Assembly (NCBI GenBank): GCA_009760855.2
Contig: WPIO01000166.1
Span: 472,501 to 536,500, forward strand
Direction of reading: 5' to 3'
DNA from: Cristatella mucedo
Taxonomy: Eukaryota; Bryozoa; Phylactolaemata; Cristatellidae
Length of the DNA stretch: 64,000 nucleotides
Part shown: piece after piece, positions 37,560 to 47,158 of the stretch
How the letters are laid out: every line of letters begins with the position of its first letter
Position numbering within the stretch: position 1 is the stretch's first letter
The notes under the pieces: model-generated
Told to the model about the DNA's origin: nothing
The model's database searches: none
The model's input: the letters and a program-made list of their open reading frames with translations, nothing else
Position numbers and translations under genes: made by a program

Positions 37560-38513
37560 AAGATTTACTATTCTATTTTCGGACATATCAAGCGTTCCAG
37601 TCATCTGTAAATTTCTTCTGCTAAGCGTTACGCTACTGCTATGTAAATTGTAACATTTATTTCTTTACCTAACAAGCTTGATCCAGATATAAAAGTAGAA
37701 TTAGTAACTATTTTTTTTACTAGCATCTAACATATAGCTACCATACAACTGATCAGCTTGCGCTGTTAGTGTTGATGGTGGAGGCACAAGTAATTTTGTT
37801 ATTCCAGAGACTTCATACGTTACTGCAAGGATAAAAATACCTCTAGGGATTGAAATGTTAGTAATGTTAGTAATCCATCTACCATTGACTGTTCTGTCAT
37901 ATATTTGCGTAGTTAGCGAACCATCCATAGTTCCTTTAAAATTTACAGTTGTAACATTTCCATCTACTTTTCTTAGACAGCGAAGATTTACTCCATCATT
38001 TGGATTCACGGGTTCATTTAGTATAATAATTTGATGATTATTCATATCCAAAGGTCAGCTCAATACTGTGTTGTCATATTTTACAAAGTTAGCATCCATA
38101 TATGCGACAGTTGCAACATTAGTTGGTGATGATGATGTTGCTGCATTTGTAATATTTAATGTTCCAGTTACGATTATATCTCCATCAACAGTTCCACCAG
38201 CTCTTGATATTTTTGTGTCAGCATTATCTTTTGTAGCAGCATCACTTGGATTAACAGGATTAGCAAGATGTATCACTCAATGATCGTTCATATCAAGATC
38301 ATCAGCAGCAGTCGTACCTCTAGATACTCTGTTTGTTACAAAGTTTGTATCTATATACATTCTATTTACAGCATCTGTAGAGTCAACGTGATCTCCAAGA
38401 TTTTTTTATTCGATTTTGATTCATATTCAAAGAACCATTCATGCATGATATCTCCAGTCTTACGAATGTAATTTTTTTTTACTAGGACCTTCTCTACGAT
38501 ATCCAAGCGACAT
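37560..38513 (-). pseudogene. Phage tail-fibre-like protein B, frameshifted
   Basis: Minus strand from about 38,513. Three phage-fibre repeats can be read: DSTDAVNRMYIDTNFV, LANPVNPSDAATKDNADTK (about 38,260) and LNEPVNPNDGVNL (about 38,010). The C-terminal part (37,701-38,051) ends in a beta-rich domain with GSLTTQIYDRTVNGRWI. The pattern N-P-V-x-P-x-D-A-x-T-K is the stem repeat of many phage tail fibres. Stops at about 38,276 and 38,055 and frameshifts near 38,460 and 37,715 break it. Its right edge overlaps the start of fibre-like gene C because the boundary is not clear. Confidence 0.65.
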
Positions 38514-38514
38514 T

Positions 38515-39372
38515 CTATACAATAGCAATAATAAAATCAATATATGTAATATTACTAGCAACTCTTAAATTATCTATCATATAAGTGCATGATCTATCAA
38601 TGTTCATAACTAAAAGAAGAGTGCCAGATACACCATAAGTGTTGTCACTAGTTAACTCTTAAAACACTCCAGTAGTATTAGAACACCCGAGAATATTGGA
38701 TACTGTTTGAAAGTTTGCTACTGAACCAGCAACAAAAGTTTTATAAGGTGTTGCATAGCCGATTATATTTCCTTGTTGATTAAAAACTGCAATATTGGCA
38801 GGTGTTGCTCTCAATGTAGAACTTTCTGTTCTTGTCCCATTTACCTTAATAGTAAATATGCTTAGCAGAACAATATTTGAAGCATTTGTAAAGTTAGTAA
38901 GTCTTAAGTACAAAGTAGAACATTTATAAGAATCAACAGATTGCTTTGTTATAGCATCTGAATTTTTCAAAGAAGTAATTCTGTTTGATCCTAGATCAAG
39001 AGTACTATTATAATTACCATTGAAAACTTGAGTCATACTTTTCAGCAATCCATAGTTTATTACTTTGTAAGGTCTAAAATCTTGATATGCAGTTCCATTA
39101 GCAGAATTTACTGATATTCCTTTAATATTTTTACAGTTCAACTGGGATAATAGTTTTGGGCTATTATTTGGAAGTAAGTCACTTAATTTAGAAACAGAAG
39201 CTATTTCTCCTGAAACATTAGTTGCTACAGTATTAAAAAAGTCTGAATTGAGAGCATAATCTAGTCTTATTGCATCTTCATCATTTACTGGAAAACCAAG
39301 ATTTGTAATACCATTTCCATTAGCATCAAGGTTGCTAAAAATATTGCCATTAATCTTACTAATATTATCCAT
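38515..39372 (-). pseudogene. Phage tail-fibre-like protein A, one in-frame stop
   Basis: 286 codons on the minus strand, open except for one TAA at 38,659-38,661. It starts MDNISKINGNIFSNLDANGN, then ITNLGFPVNDEDAIRLDYA, the same repeat as in phage fibres. A second repeat STLDLGSNRITSLKNSDAIT lies near 38,960. The C-terminal region is beta-rich and resembles a receptor-binding head only in general character. It stands head-to-head with the membrane protein gene at 39,385, with 12 bases between the start codons. Confidence 0.7.
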
Positions 39373-39384
39373 TCTTATATATAT

Positions 39385-40384
39385 ATGAAGAAAATAAAAG
39401 GTGGTGATTTGAAATCTGGCTTAGATACAACAAAATAAGTATTATCAGGAACAACAACTGCAACTGAACTTGGATCAAGAGCAATTATAAAAGTTGCTCC
39501 AAAGATTGCAGTGAAGCTAAATCTACAAGCATCGAATAAGATTGCAACAATTGTTCCAAAAGTTTTGCAGTCGTTCAAAGTTATAGGAACTGCCACAAAA
39601 GCACTAGGAGGATTTCTATCAGGAATAACAGGAGTTGTAGATCTTGGTTTATTCATAAAATAAATTGTTGATGATATTGCTTCAGGAAAGTATGGCAATG
39701 TCTTCTGGAAAACAATTATAGATAAAAAAGAAGGATTGTCAAAAATGGTAGCAAGTTTAGAGGTTGGCTCTTACATAAACGAGATTTTGCTAGAAGCAGA
39801 AAAAGCTAAATATGATTGGTACTTAGATCCTAGTAGGTTTCTTTAAGAGACATTCGGAGAGGAAGTGACTTGGAATGCTTCACAACTAGATACAAAAGCT
39901 TGGAGTAAGAACTTACTTGAAGTAAGATCAGGAGGATTTTTGCCTGCAATTCCGGCAAGCATAGCAAGTATAGCTTCTGTTATTGGAGCAGTTGGCTTAG
40001 GAGTTTTAATAGCAGTATCAGTTGCAGGATTGATTAAGAAGATTATTGATTTGACAATGTATACTGCAAAATCACCTAAAATGGATACACATGAAGAACA
40101 AATGAGTGCTTTGAGTCCGCAGAGTGAAAGACTAAATAATGCAATTACAGAAAAAAAATTTGATAGAATTACTTGATAGAAACATTGATATTGATTTGAG
40201 TGACAAAGTGCAGAATAGCGTGGTGAAAAACAGATTAGATTATTTGAAACAGGGAAAGCAGATAGTAGAGGTGTCTGGCGTTAGCTATTCAGATAAGTTA
40301 AAAGAAGATATAAAAAAAGTAGAAACTATTATAATTGGAGGAAAAAGCATTGCGATTGCAAAAGTGAAAGTGCAATGCTACTAG
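39385..40384 (+). pseudogene. Polinton hydrophobic (probably membrane-active) protein, broken
   Basis: Starts MKKIKGGDLKSGLDTTK and runs to about 40,384 with three in-frame TAA codons (first at 39,436) and a frameshift in the poly-A run at 40,147. A long hydrophobic stretch (IPASIASIASVIGAVGLGVL then IAVSVAGLIKKIID, near 39,950-40,045) would span a membrane. Comparable glycine/alanine-rich hydrophobic proteins occur in Polintons and adenoviruses; a role in membrane passage is only a guess. Confidence 0.5.
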
Positions 40385-40472
40385 CTAATCTGTTTGCACA
40401 AGGTAAATCACAAGAAGAAATATAAAATGAAAGGATACAAGTAAAAGATGATTTGAAAAAACGCTTCCGAAA

Positions 40473-40999
40473 TTAAAAGTCTGCGTAGCAAACTATTTTG
40501 TAATCCTCTGTTAAAGAATAAGTAAAATTCAACCGCGCAAATTGTAGGTGAAGGCGAACAGCAGCAAGGTTCCTAGTTCTAGTTTCAGCAGCGGCAACAG
40601 GATTGACAAATAGTCCAAAAAATAATTAACTCTATCTATCATAATATAAGATCTATATTTATTTAACTTTTTATCAAAACAGACACCTATAAATTTAGAA
40701 GTGGTATTTTTTCTTTTTAGTTTGTTTCTTCCATTCTCTGCAGAAGTAGCTAATCTTAGATTGCTTATTCTATTATCCGATCTACTTCCACTAATATGCT
40801 CAATTTCAAAAATTGGCATTTCATTTTTACAAATTAGCCAGGCCAATCTATGTGCTTGATATGTTTTTCCATCAATTTTTATTTGTCTATATCCACTATG
40901 ATGTAACGTTCCAGATTCTTCGCCAATTATTGCATTACTACTTCGTGTAGTTTTATTTGTAAACTTACCGTTAAAAGCATTATAATCCAAAAGTTCCAT
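40473..40999 (-). pseudogene. HNH endonuclease with C-terminal AP2 domain, phage type, one frameshift
   Basis: Probable homing endonuclease. From the start at 40,999: GYRQIKIDGKTYQAHRLAWL, then FEIEHISGSRSDNRISNLRL, the HNH_3 pattern (H-R-x-x-W, then the catalytic E-H, then N-R-x-x-N-L-R). SKFIGVCFDKKLNKYRSYI follows as the first half of an AP2 DNA-binding domain. After a one-base shift near 40,618 the other frame gives NPVAAAETRTRNLAAVRLH and QFARLNF, the normal end of such AP2 domains. Phages and bacteria carry these as free-standing mobile genes. It lies on the opposite strand to its neighbours, in a gap between the membrane protein and the PLA2 gene, as expected for a mobile passenger. 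Confidence 0.8.
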
Positions 41000-41093
41000 A
41001 ACTCTCTCACGTAATGCACAAACTTCATCACGATTTATTTCTTAAAATATAATAGTTTTATTTGCCTTTAAATAAAAATTAATTAGTTTAGAA

Positions 41094-41797
41094 ATGGAAT
41101 ATCAGGAGACAAAGTGGAAACTGTCAGACCATCAAGTAAATTTAATACATAAGTCAAATAAACCTATTTTAATCAGATTAAAAAAGAAGACTTATCAGGC
41201 ATTGTTTCTATCTTTGTAACAAAAACACAACTTGCTAGAATTGAGAAGTGTAAGTCAAAGAACACTGGCATACATTTAAATCTAAGTTTGAAGCAATTGA
41301 AACAGAATAGAAAGGTTGGCTCGGGCATTGTTGATATAATAAACAAACTAACTAGAAACCGCGAAATGCACCTCAAATTACCAAATGGCATTAAATCTGA
41401 ATTTTTCCTTGGTGGTTCATTCAACGGCACTAACCGTTACAGTTATGCGGGTCCAGGAACCAAATTTACTCAAAGGATGACTGAAGGCTATGAGGGTACT
41501 AACGATCTAGATAGATCTGCTTTAGTGCACGATAGTCTATACACAGAAACTGGATCAATGACTAAACCTCAGAGGACACAAATAAGAAACTTGTCAGACT
41601 TGGTATTAGCTGAATCTGCTGCTAGAATTGCACTTGATCCAAGACAACCAAATTATGTACGTGAAGATGCAAAGACAGTAGCAGCCGTGATGGCAGCAAA
41701 AAGCAAATTGGGCTTAGGCTTAGGCGGAGCATTAAACGATTCATTTGCTACTGATTTTCTAAAAGATAAAGTTAGAAATCCTGCTAGTCTTAAATAA
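41094..41797 (+). pseudogene. Polinton protein with parvovirus-type phospholipase A2 domain
   Basis: 41,288-41,797 is open; upstream text from 41,094 (MEYQETKWKLSDHQVNLI) connects after a frameshift near 41,185. The calcium-loop motif YAGPGTK and the catalytic HDSLY motif with an upstream Asp-x-x-Ala (DRSALVHDSLY) match the PLA2 of parvovirus VP1, which lets the particle leave the endosome. The preceding segment (TKTQLARIEKCKSKNTGIHL) resembles a short motif common in Polinton structural proteins. The C-terminus is Ala/Gly-rich. The catalytic His-Asp pair is present in this copy. Confidence 0.7.
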
Positions 41798-42023
41798 GAT
41801 AAAAAATTATGCTCGCGGAATCGTTGATAGAATGCTTGATATCACTCGGAAGAGGATCTAAAAAATTTAACTTACAAACTTTTTATTTATTTATTTATAT
41901 TTATACTTATATTTTGAAACTCTGCTGGATTAAAAACTGATCTCTTTGGCAAACCATAAACTTGTACTTGGTCAATCTTAAGTTTAATATATTAAATCTT
42001 GCTTCATTATTATAGTATTATTT
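41798..42023. other. Short AT-rich spacer between convergent Polinton genes
   Basis: Contains a TTTATTTATTTATATTTATA run. No gene was seen. Confidence 0.5.
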
Positions 42024-42403
42024 TGAAACATAACTACCATCCAGAAATCCAGTGATACTAAAATCCTTTCCCAATTTCTTAATTACATCCGCAGGACTAG
42101 ATACTTTAATTTGTTTTTTGTTTCCATCAAACATAATGCTAGGTTTTTTCCAAAATCAAATCTAATTCCAATTGTTGACCTTGCACTAGCATCAAATCCT
42201 TTGAATTCTAATTGTTCACTTGATCTATCTACAATGTTTTGAATATAAGGAAGTGATTCTTCTGTTAAATACATCCACGCACTAAGGTAAGGTTTTGAAT
42301 CCTTTGAAATTTTCTCTTCAACATGAACATGTGCAGGCTTTCCTTTAGGAATAACAACTGCAGAGTTTTGGAGGACTACAAATTTAGTTTCTTGATTTGT
42401 CAT
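42024..42403 (-). pseudogene. Unrecognised Polinton protein, frameshifted at its C-terminus
   Basis: Open from 42,403 (MTNQETKFVVLQNSAVVIPK) to 42,083. The coding text seems to continue in another frame to about 42,024 (LGKDFSITGFLDGSYVSK). Beta-rich small protein with the HVHVEE segment near residue 25. No family recognised. Confidence 0.5.
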
Positions 42404-42431
42404 TCTATATAGTGGAAATATTTTGTTTAAT

Positions 42432-42830
42432 TCAAATTAATAATCGCATGACTGTACCAAAATCGACAAATTCCATTAGTTTCAGAAAGATTAGGCACCT
42501 CATTCCACAATCCGTTTGGTTAAACTTTTGCAGCTGAAACGTTTGAAAGCTCGGTGTAGCACCGAAATAATCAATCACTTCTGACATGTGGAGGAGCACC
42601 GAACGAATCAAAAGAAAAACATGGATCTCCTACTTTTTTAAGTGCTACCCAATGATATATTGCTAGATCTGATTTTCCAGTATTGCAAATAAGGCACTCA
42701 TTCTGTTCTGGAGAACTTAATTCATCTCGCGCAAATATACCTCTGAAATTTTTATATCTAATTCTTTCACATCGTTATTTATTTCACAATCAGTTAGTGG
42801 AGTACTTTTTACTTTTTTTTAAACTGTTGA
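42432..42830 (-). pseudogene. Adenain-like (C5/Ulp1-type) virion maturation protease, broken
   Basis: Cleaves capsid precursors in adenoviruses and Polintons. Minus-strand readings in two frames show the catalytic histidine context (AIYHWVALKK), the acidic residue context (CFSFDSFGAPP), and the Gln and Cys of the active site (QKFNQTDCGMRC), in the order usual for the family. Frameshifts near 42,580, 42,740 and 42,820 break it. The N-terminal part (PLTDCEI then NFRGIFARDEL) is the familiar Polinton protease start. The gene points away from the packaging ATPase. Confidence 0.8.
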
Positions 42831-43137
42831 TAGTTTTTCTTAGTTCAGAAAGAATGCTATCTTTAGTCATTTCACCACCAAACTTGTAACCGTGAGACAA
42901 AACTCCAGTTCCTAACTTTTTCCCATCAGCTAGAACTCCAGTACCTAACTTTTTACCATGAGACAAAACTCCTCTCGCTACACTCGCACTTCTAAGCTTT
43001 ACAAACTTTGACTTTTTACTCTCACAAATCACACAAATTGCTTTAATCATTCCTTTAAGTCCTTTTGTACTATTTCAGTATACTCCTCATGAATGCCATC
43101 TGTAGGCTGTTTGCACTTCAAGCAGTAAATTTCCACT
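42790..43137 (-). pseudogene. Zinc-ribbon protein with a triple 11-residue repeat
   Basis: Upstream of the protease on the same strand. The N-terminal Cys pairs (YCLKCKQPTDG and ICVICESKKSKFV) form a zinc ribbon. Three tandem copies of a GVLxxGKKLGT unit follow (SHGKKLGTG, ADGKKLGTG, SHGYKFGG). A frameshift at about 43,050 and the loss of an ATG (GTG at 43,137) break it. It overlaps the protease N-terminus in another frame. Possibly a regulatory or core protein; function unknown. Confidence 0.55.
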
Positions 43138-43170
43138 TTTATAATATAAAAACTTTTTTTAGTATAGGAT

Positions 43171-43842
43171 ATGTCTCTTCGAGTAAGGGCGTTTAATTTT
43201 GGACAAGATGTAGATACTGGACATAAAGAACCTTTACCGAGTGTACCAATCAGAGCTTTAGTTTAAGGTCCAAGTGGTTCAAGTAAATCTCAATTAATTA
43301 TGAATTGGATATTCTACGGAATGGTAAATTGTGATAGTTGTACAATTATTGCTTCAAGTTTAGATCAAAAATTGTATCGCGGACTTACGTCGATCACAAA
43401 AGAATAAAAAGCTTAATCTTGTATAAATGGTATTGATGCTATGCCAGAAGTAGACTCGTGTAAGAACTGCAAGAATGTTGTTGTACTTGATGATTTAATG
43501 ACTGAGGATCAAACTAAAATATTAGACTATTTCACACGTGGAAGACATAAAGGTTTAAATATTTTCTATCTTGCTCAAGGATTTACTAATATACCTAGGA
43601 GAGAAATTAGAAATAATGTAAATCTAATAGTAATCTTTAAGCAAAATGCAACTGACATCGAGTATATTCGTGATGCATATGTTGGAGATATTGATAAGAA
43701 ACAATTTAAAGAATGGGTTAACTCTTGTACTAGAAACCGTTTTGGTTATTGTATGATAGACCTAACAAAGACTGAGTCAGAAGGCAGATTTTGGTCTGTT
43801 GATTCAGCAGGAAAGCAATTAATGACATTTTTTAATTCTTAA
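43171..43842 (+). pseudogene. A32/FtsK-type genome-packaging ATPase with in-frame stops
   Basis: Pumps DNA into capsids; hallmark of Polintons and large DNA viruses. The frame from MSLRVRAFNFGQDVDTGHKE contains Walker A GPSGSSKSQ (43,267) and Walker B VVVLDDLM (43,480). A sensor-like stretch, NIFYLAQGFTNIPRREIRNN, follows. Length 224 codons, typical for the family. Stops: TAA at 43,264 just before Walker A, and two near 43,405. The part after 43,441 is clean. Confidence 0.88.
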
Positions 43843-43855
43843 TAGATATAGTAAA

Positions 43856-45018
43856 ATGTTTAATGGGAAAATTTACTCTAGTGGTAAAAAACCTTACAAA
43901 GGAAGTGTTCAAGAGGCATTAGATTATGAAACTAAACTGCAAAACCTGCAAGATCTAAGAGATGCAAATATTCTATAAAACTCCAGTGAGATACAAATAA
44001 TAGAATCAGAAATTGCTGTAAGAGATGCTGCTGAGCATAGATTAAACGAGCAGGCATTAGAGAGATCTACTGATAACTCAGGCAAAGTTGTCCTTGAGAA
44101 ACTTAAAAGAGTTAGACCTAAACTTGCTTTACAGATAGAAAACAAAGAACAACTGCAGAAAGCTTTAGAATACAAATCCAAACCAGACATATCTAGAACT
44201 ATTCAAAAAGCAAGGACAGCTGTTAGTGAAGGAAAGCATAAAAAATCAATTACTATAGCAAATCAAGCAAAGACATATGCAACAAATCCAGAAATACGAG
44301 AAGCCATTGATGTTGCTCAAAAAGGTTTAGCTGAAGAGTTTAATATAAATCCTACTACTGGCACTCCAAAGAAAACTGTAGAAGATTTAGATAAAGCTGA
44401 ACTAATTAAAATAGTTAAAGAAAAAAATGGATATGTCCCCAGTTATTTACCAAGAATAATAAATGAGATTGATAGTACAAATTAAGATTTATATGAGCTA
44501 TGAGTAAAACTTACTAATGAAAAAATGTATACTGCTGAACAAGAGCTAGAACAAACTGCTCATGATGTCTTAGAATACACTATGGATTATTATACTAAAC
44601 TTAATGGTATGCAAATGGATGAATTAGCTAAAGCATATGAGTTAACAGTTGATAAGAAGAAAGATTTTCTTGATATTATTGGAGCAAAGAAAACTGGTGG
44701 AATAACTAAACCTATAAGAAAGATTGTGGAAAATCTTAGTGAAGGAAATCTTTCCAATGTTGTTACAGAACTAGAAAAAAGAAGTGTAAAAAACAAAGAG
44801 TTTTAGATTATTTATGACCAAAAGTTGGAAGTGGTATTGAAATAATTCCATTAGTTGTAAAGAATGATTATTAAGTGTTTGATAAGATTGAATTGTGGAT
44901 TCGTGAGCTTGCTGCTGGAAATACTGGAGTAGTAAATTCTATCAGTGCTGCTGTTGATTACCTTGCAAAATCTAGAAAAGTACCAAAGTCATATGCTGCT
45001 AAAATTAATAATATATAG
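43856..45018 (+). pseudogene. Long helical/coiled-coil Polinton protein, broken
   Basis: Starts MFNGKIYSSGKKPYKGSVQE and runs to a stop at 45,018 just before the first minor capsid gene. It is almost wholly charged and helical, with heptad-like Leu/Ile spacing through 43,920-44,480, and ends AAVDYLAKSRKVPKSYAAKI. Stops at 43,976, 44,483 and others, plus a frameshift near 44,800. Polintons are known to encode a coiled-coil protein beside the capsid genes; I identify it only at that level. Confidence 0.6.
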
Positions 45019-45021
45019 AAA

Positions 45022-45902
45022 ATGTCGGATCTTCTTGGTGTAGCTAAGGATATTCTAAAAAATGTTGAGTCAATCAAAAAGGATACCATTTCAGGTAAGG
45101 AAGGATACGTTTTTAATGTAACTGGAACTACTAATCCTATTATTGTAAAAATAAATAATCCAATAAGACTTAAGAACAAAAGGTTTCAGGTATGCTTCAA
45201 AAAAATTGTTGGTACTAACTCTTTTAAAAATATAACAACTTCAAACAACACTTTTGTATACAGACTTGCAGGAGGATCTGATAGAACAGTAAGGATTCCT
45301 CCTGGAATATATGCTGCTGTGCCTGATGATGTAAATGTTGGTATTGCAGATACAATAAACGATTCTATTGGGTTATCCGGAAATGATAAGTCTTTTTTAG
45401 GCATTGATACTGCTACTTCTAATTCTTGGATTACTATGCCGGCTGGGTTTACATTTGCTGCTGCTAAGTCTACTTTATCTAACATTCTTGGATTTACTGG
45501 AACTGTTTATACAACTGATAGAACACTGCCATTAAATACACATGCTGCAGCACCTGGAAAACAACTCACACAAGTAGTTGTAGATCCTAGAGAAAAAATT
45601 ACTTCAGAGAATGAAGTCTTTGTTTCTGACTTGAATTTAATTCTTATAAACTGTAATTTGGTTGCTAGTAGAACTAGTTATATAAATATAATATCGAAAC
45701 ACAAGCTTTTAGAAGTTTTGCTTATAATTTATATCCTTGGGAACAAATGGTGTATGAGCCGAACACTCTTGAATATCACAATCTTGTTAGAGATTCTATT
45801 TCTGATAAAAATGATTACAATTACAGACCAAAATTTGAAAGTTTTAGATTTTGCATCTCAACAGATCACTGTTGGAATAGAAATTATAGAAATATAATAT
45901 AA
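45022..45902 (+). pseudogene. Minor capsid (penton-like) protein 1, frameshifted
   Basis: Starts MSDLLGVAKDILKNVESIKK, four bases after the preceding stop. It contains RIPPGIYAAVPDDVN and LSNILGFTG, the I-P-x-G-x-Y ... LGF pattern of Polinton and adintovirus penton-type proteins. After a frameshift near 45,700 the other frame gives YNLYPWEQMVYEPNTLEYHN, the usual C-terminal motif, and ends at 45,902. It would form the five-fold vertices of the virion. The first 220 codons are intact. Confidence 0.7.
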
Positions 45903-45904
45903 GA

Positions 45905-46764
45905 ATGTCTATAAGAATAACTGGAACTACTAATTCTGATTCAAAAACTCCAGTTCCACCATTAATGCTTGGATCTGATTCTGGTTATAACAAAATAGGC
46001 TTTCGAAGAGTTGAGTTTACATATACAAATAGAACAATATCAAATATTACTACTGCAGTAAACGATTTATTTTGGTATAAAGCGAGTATGGCAAACTCTA
46101 ACAATTTCTCAATTGCTATACCAGAAGGATATTATGATAGTCAAAAGATTGTCTTTGCATTAAATCAAGCTCTAGTAAAAGCTGCCTCATTTTAAAATGT
46201 TGCTAATAGAAATAGTACTGGAATAAAATTTAGTGTTGATACAGATGATAGAATAATAATGCAAGTTGTTGGTGATTATGTTGCATTACTTGGAACTAAT
46301 TCTGGTGTAATTAATTCAATTGGTGATACTCTAGGTTTTGATTCAAACTTGAATCAAAACCAGCAAGGTTCATTCGATCCTGCAATGGTTGGTGGAACGC
46401 CATATGAGGCAATAGAAAAAGCAATGTATTTCTCTGGAACTTACAAGGCTTAGAATAAAATGCAGTTGCCTGACAATTCTGGCGTAAAATGGATAAGTAT
46501 TGATTGTGATTTGGTAGACCCTAGTAAGAACTATGTTGAACATAAAAAGGATTTTTAGAGCAATCACCATCTTCATATTTAATTGATATTTATGATATTG
46601 ATCCAGGAGAGAAAGTTGACGTTCATGTTCCGAATATTGTATTCTTGCCTACTCGTGGAGACATTGATGGTGTTAGCAATATTACAATTATTTTTACTGA
46701 TCAAAATAGAAATAAAATAAATACTATTACGGATGTTGTAACTACAATAGAAATTTCTAAATAA
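45905..46764 (+). pseudogene. Minor capsid (penton-like) protein 2, broken
   Basis: Begins two bases after gene 1 (MSIRITGTTNSDSKTPVPPL). It repeats the same layout: SIAIPEGYYDSQKIVFALNQ near 46,110, SIGDTLGFDSN near 46,320, and a C-terminal part PTRGDIDGVSNITIIFTDQN near 46,650. Stops at 46,193, 46,451 and 46,556 plus a frameshift there. Similar domain order but low sequence identity to gene 1 suggests an old tandem duplication. Confidence 0.6.
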
Positions 46765-46788
46765 TGAGATAATGGGATAAATAATAGG

Positions 46789-47158
46789 ATGGGTAGCTAT
46801 GCCAGAATTGGCCATGGTGGGATAAGTGGTGGAAAATATCATGGCTCTGGTGTACTTGACAAGATTATTGATGGTGTTGGAAAAGCAGCACCTGTGCTTA
46901 CTGGACTAACTGGACTTAGCATGAACATTGCAAATAAAGGCATTGAAATGCATCAGGCAAAAGAAAATTAATTGAATTACAAACAAAAAGAAAGAGAAGA
47001 TAGACCAGGAGTAACAGCTGACAAGCGTAGAGACGTTGATGATAAAAAGCTGATGAGGAAAGAAGGAACGCGAGTATGAGACCTTGAAAAGCAAAAGAAA
47101 GAAGAAGATTATGACATGAAAGCTCAAAGATATTGATCTTGGGATAAGACGAGCAATG
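46789..47158 (+). pseudogene. Small Gly-rich/hydrophobic virion-type protein
   Basis: Starts MGSYARIGHGGISGGKYHGS, then a hydrophobic helix (AAPVLTGLTGLSMNIANKG). After a TAA at 46,969 the in-frame text is highly charged (LNYKQKEREDRPGVTADKRR). It lies between the penton and MCP genes. Amphipathic, basic small proteins in this place recall adenovirus core/pVI-like proteins, but I cannot assign it. Confidence 0.45.

Larger units (their letters stand above)
32269..37660 (-). pseudogene. Phage tail-fibre-like protein C, split by two LINE copies
   Basis: Three minus-strand pieces belong together. The N-terminal piece is just right of the LINE at 37,545 and contains QMTGTLDMSENRIVNL. The middle piece, 36,097-36,735, contains DLTVNGDLTVNNLHVNNE and then MSTYNDGIYNDNYYLS. 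The C-terminal piece, 32,269-32,640, ends GTNYFRIVDT. MTGxLxMxxNxIxNL is a hallmark of bacteriophage tail-fibre and receptor-binding repeats. A role in attachment of the virion is an inference. A few stops lie in the middle piece (for example after VGKNI), and LINE copies interrupt at 32,651-36,100 and 36,740-37,545. Confidence 0.6.

Noticed and set aside
44590-44796. Minus-strand hydrophobic ORF in the coiled-coil gene
   Set aside because: It mirrors the lysine-rich plus frame (AAG/CTT) and has no start context or neighbours in operon order.
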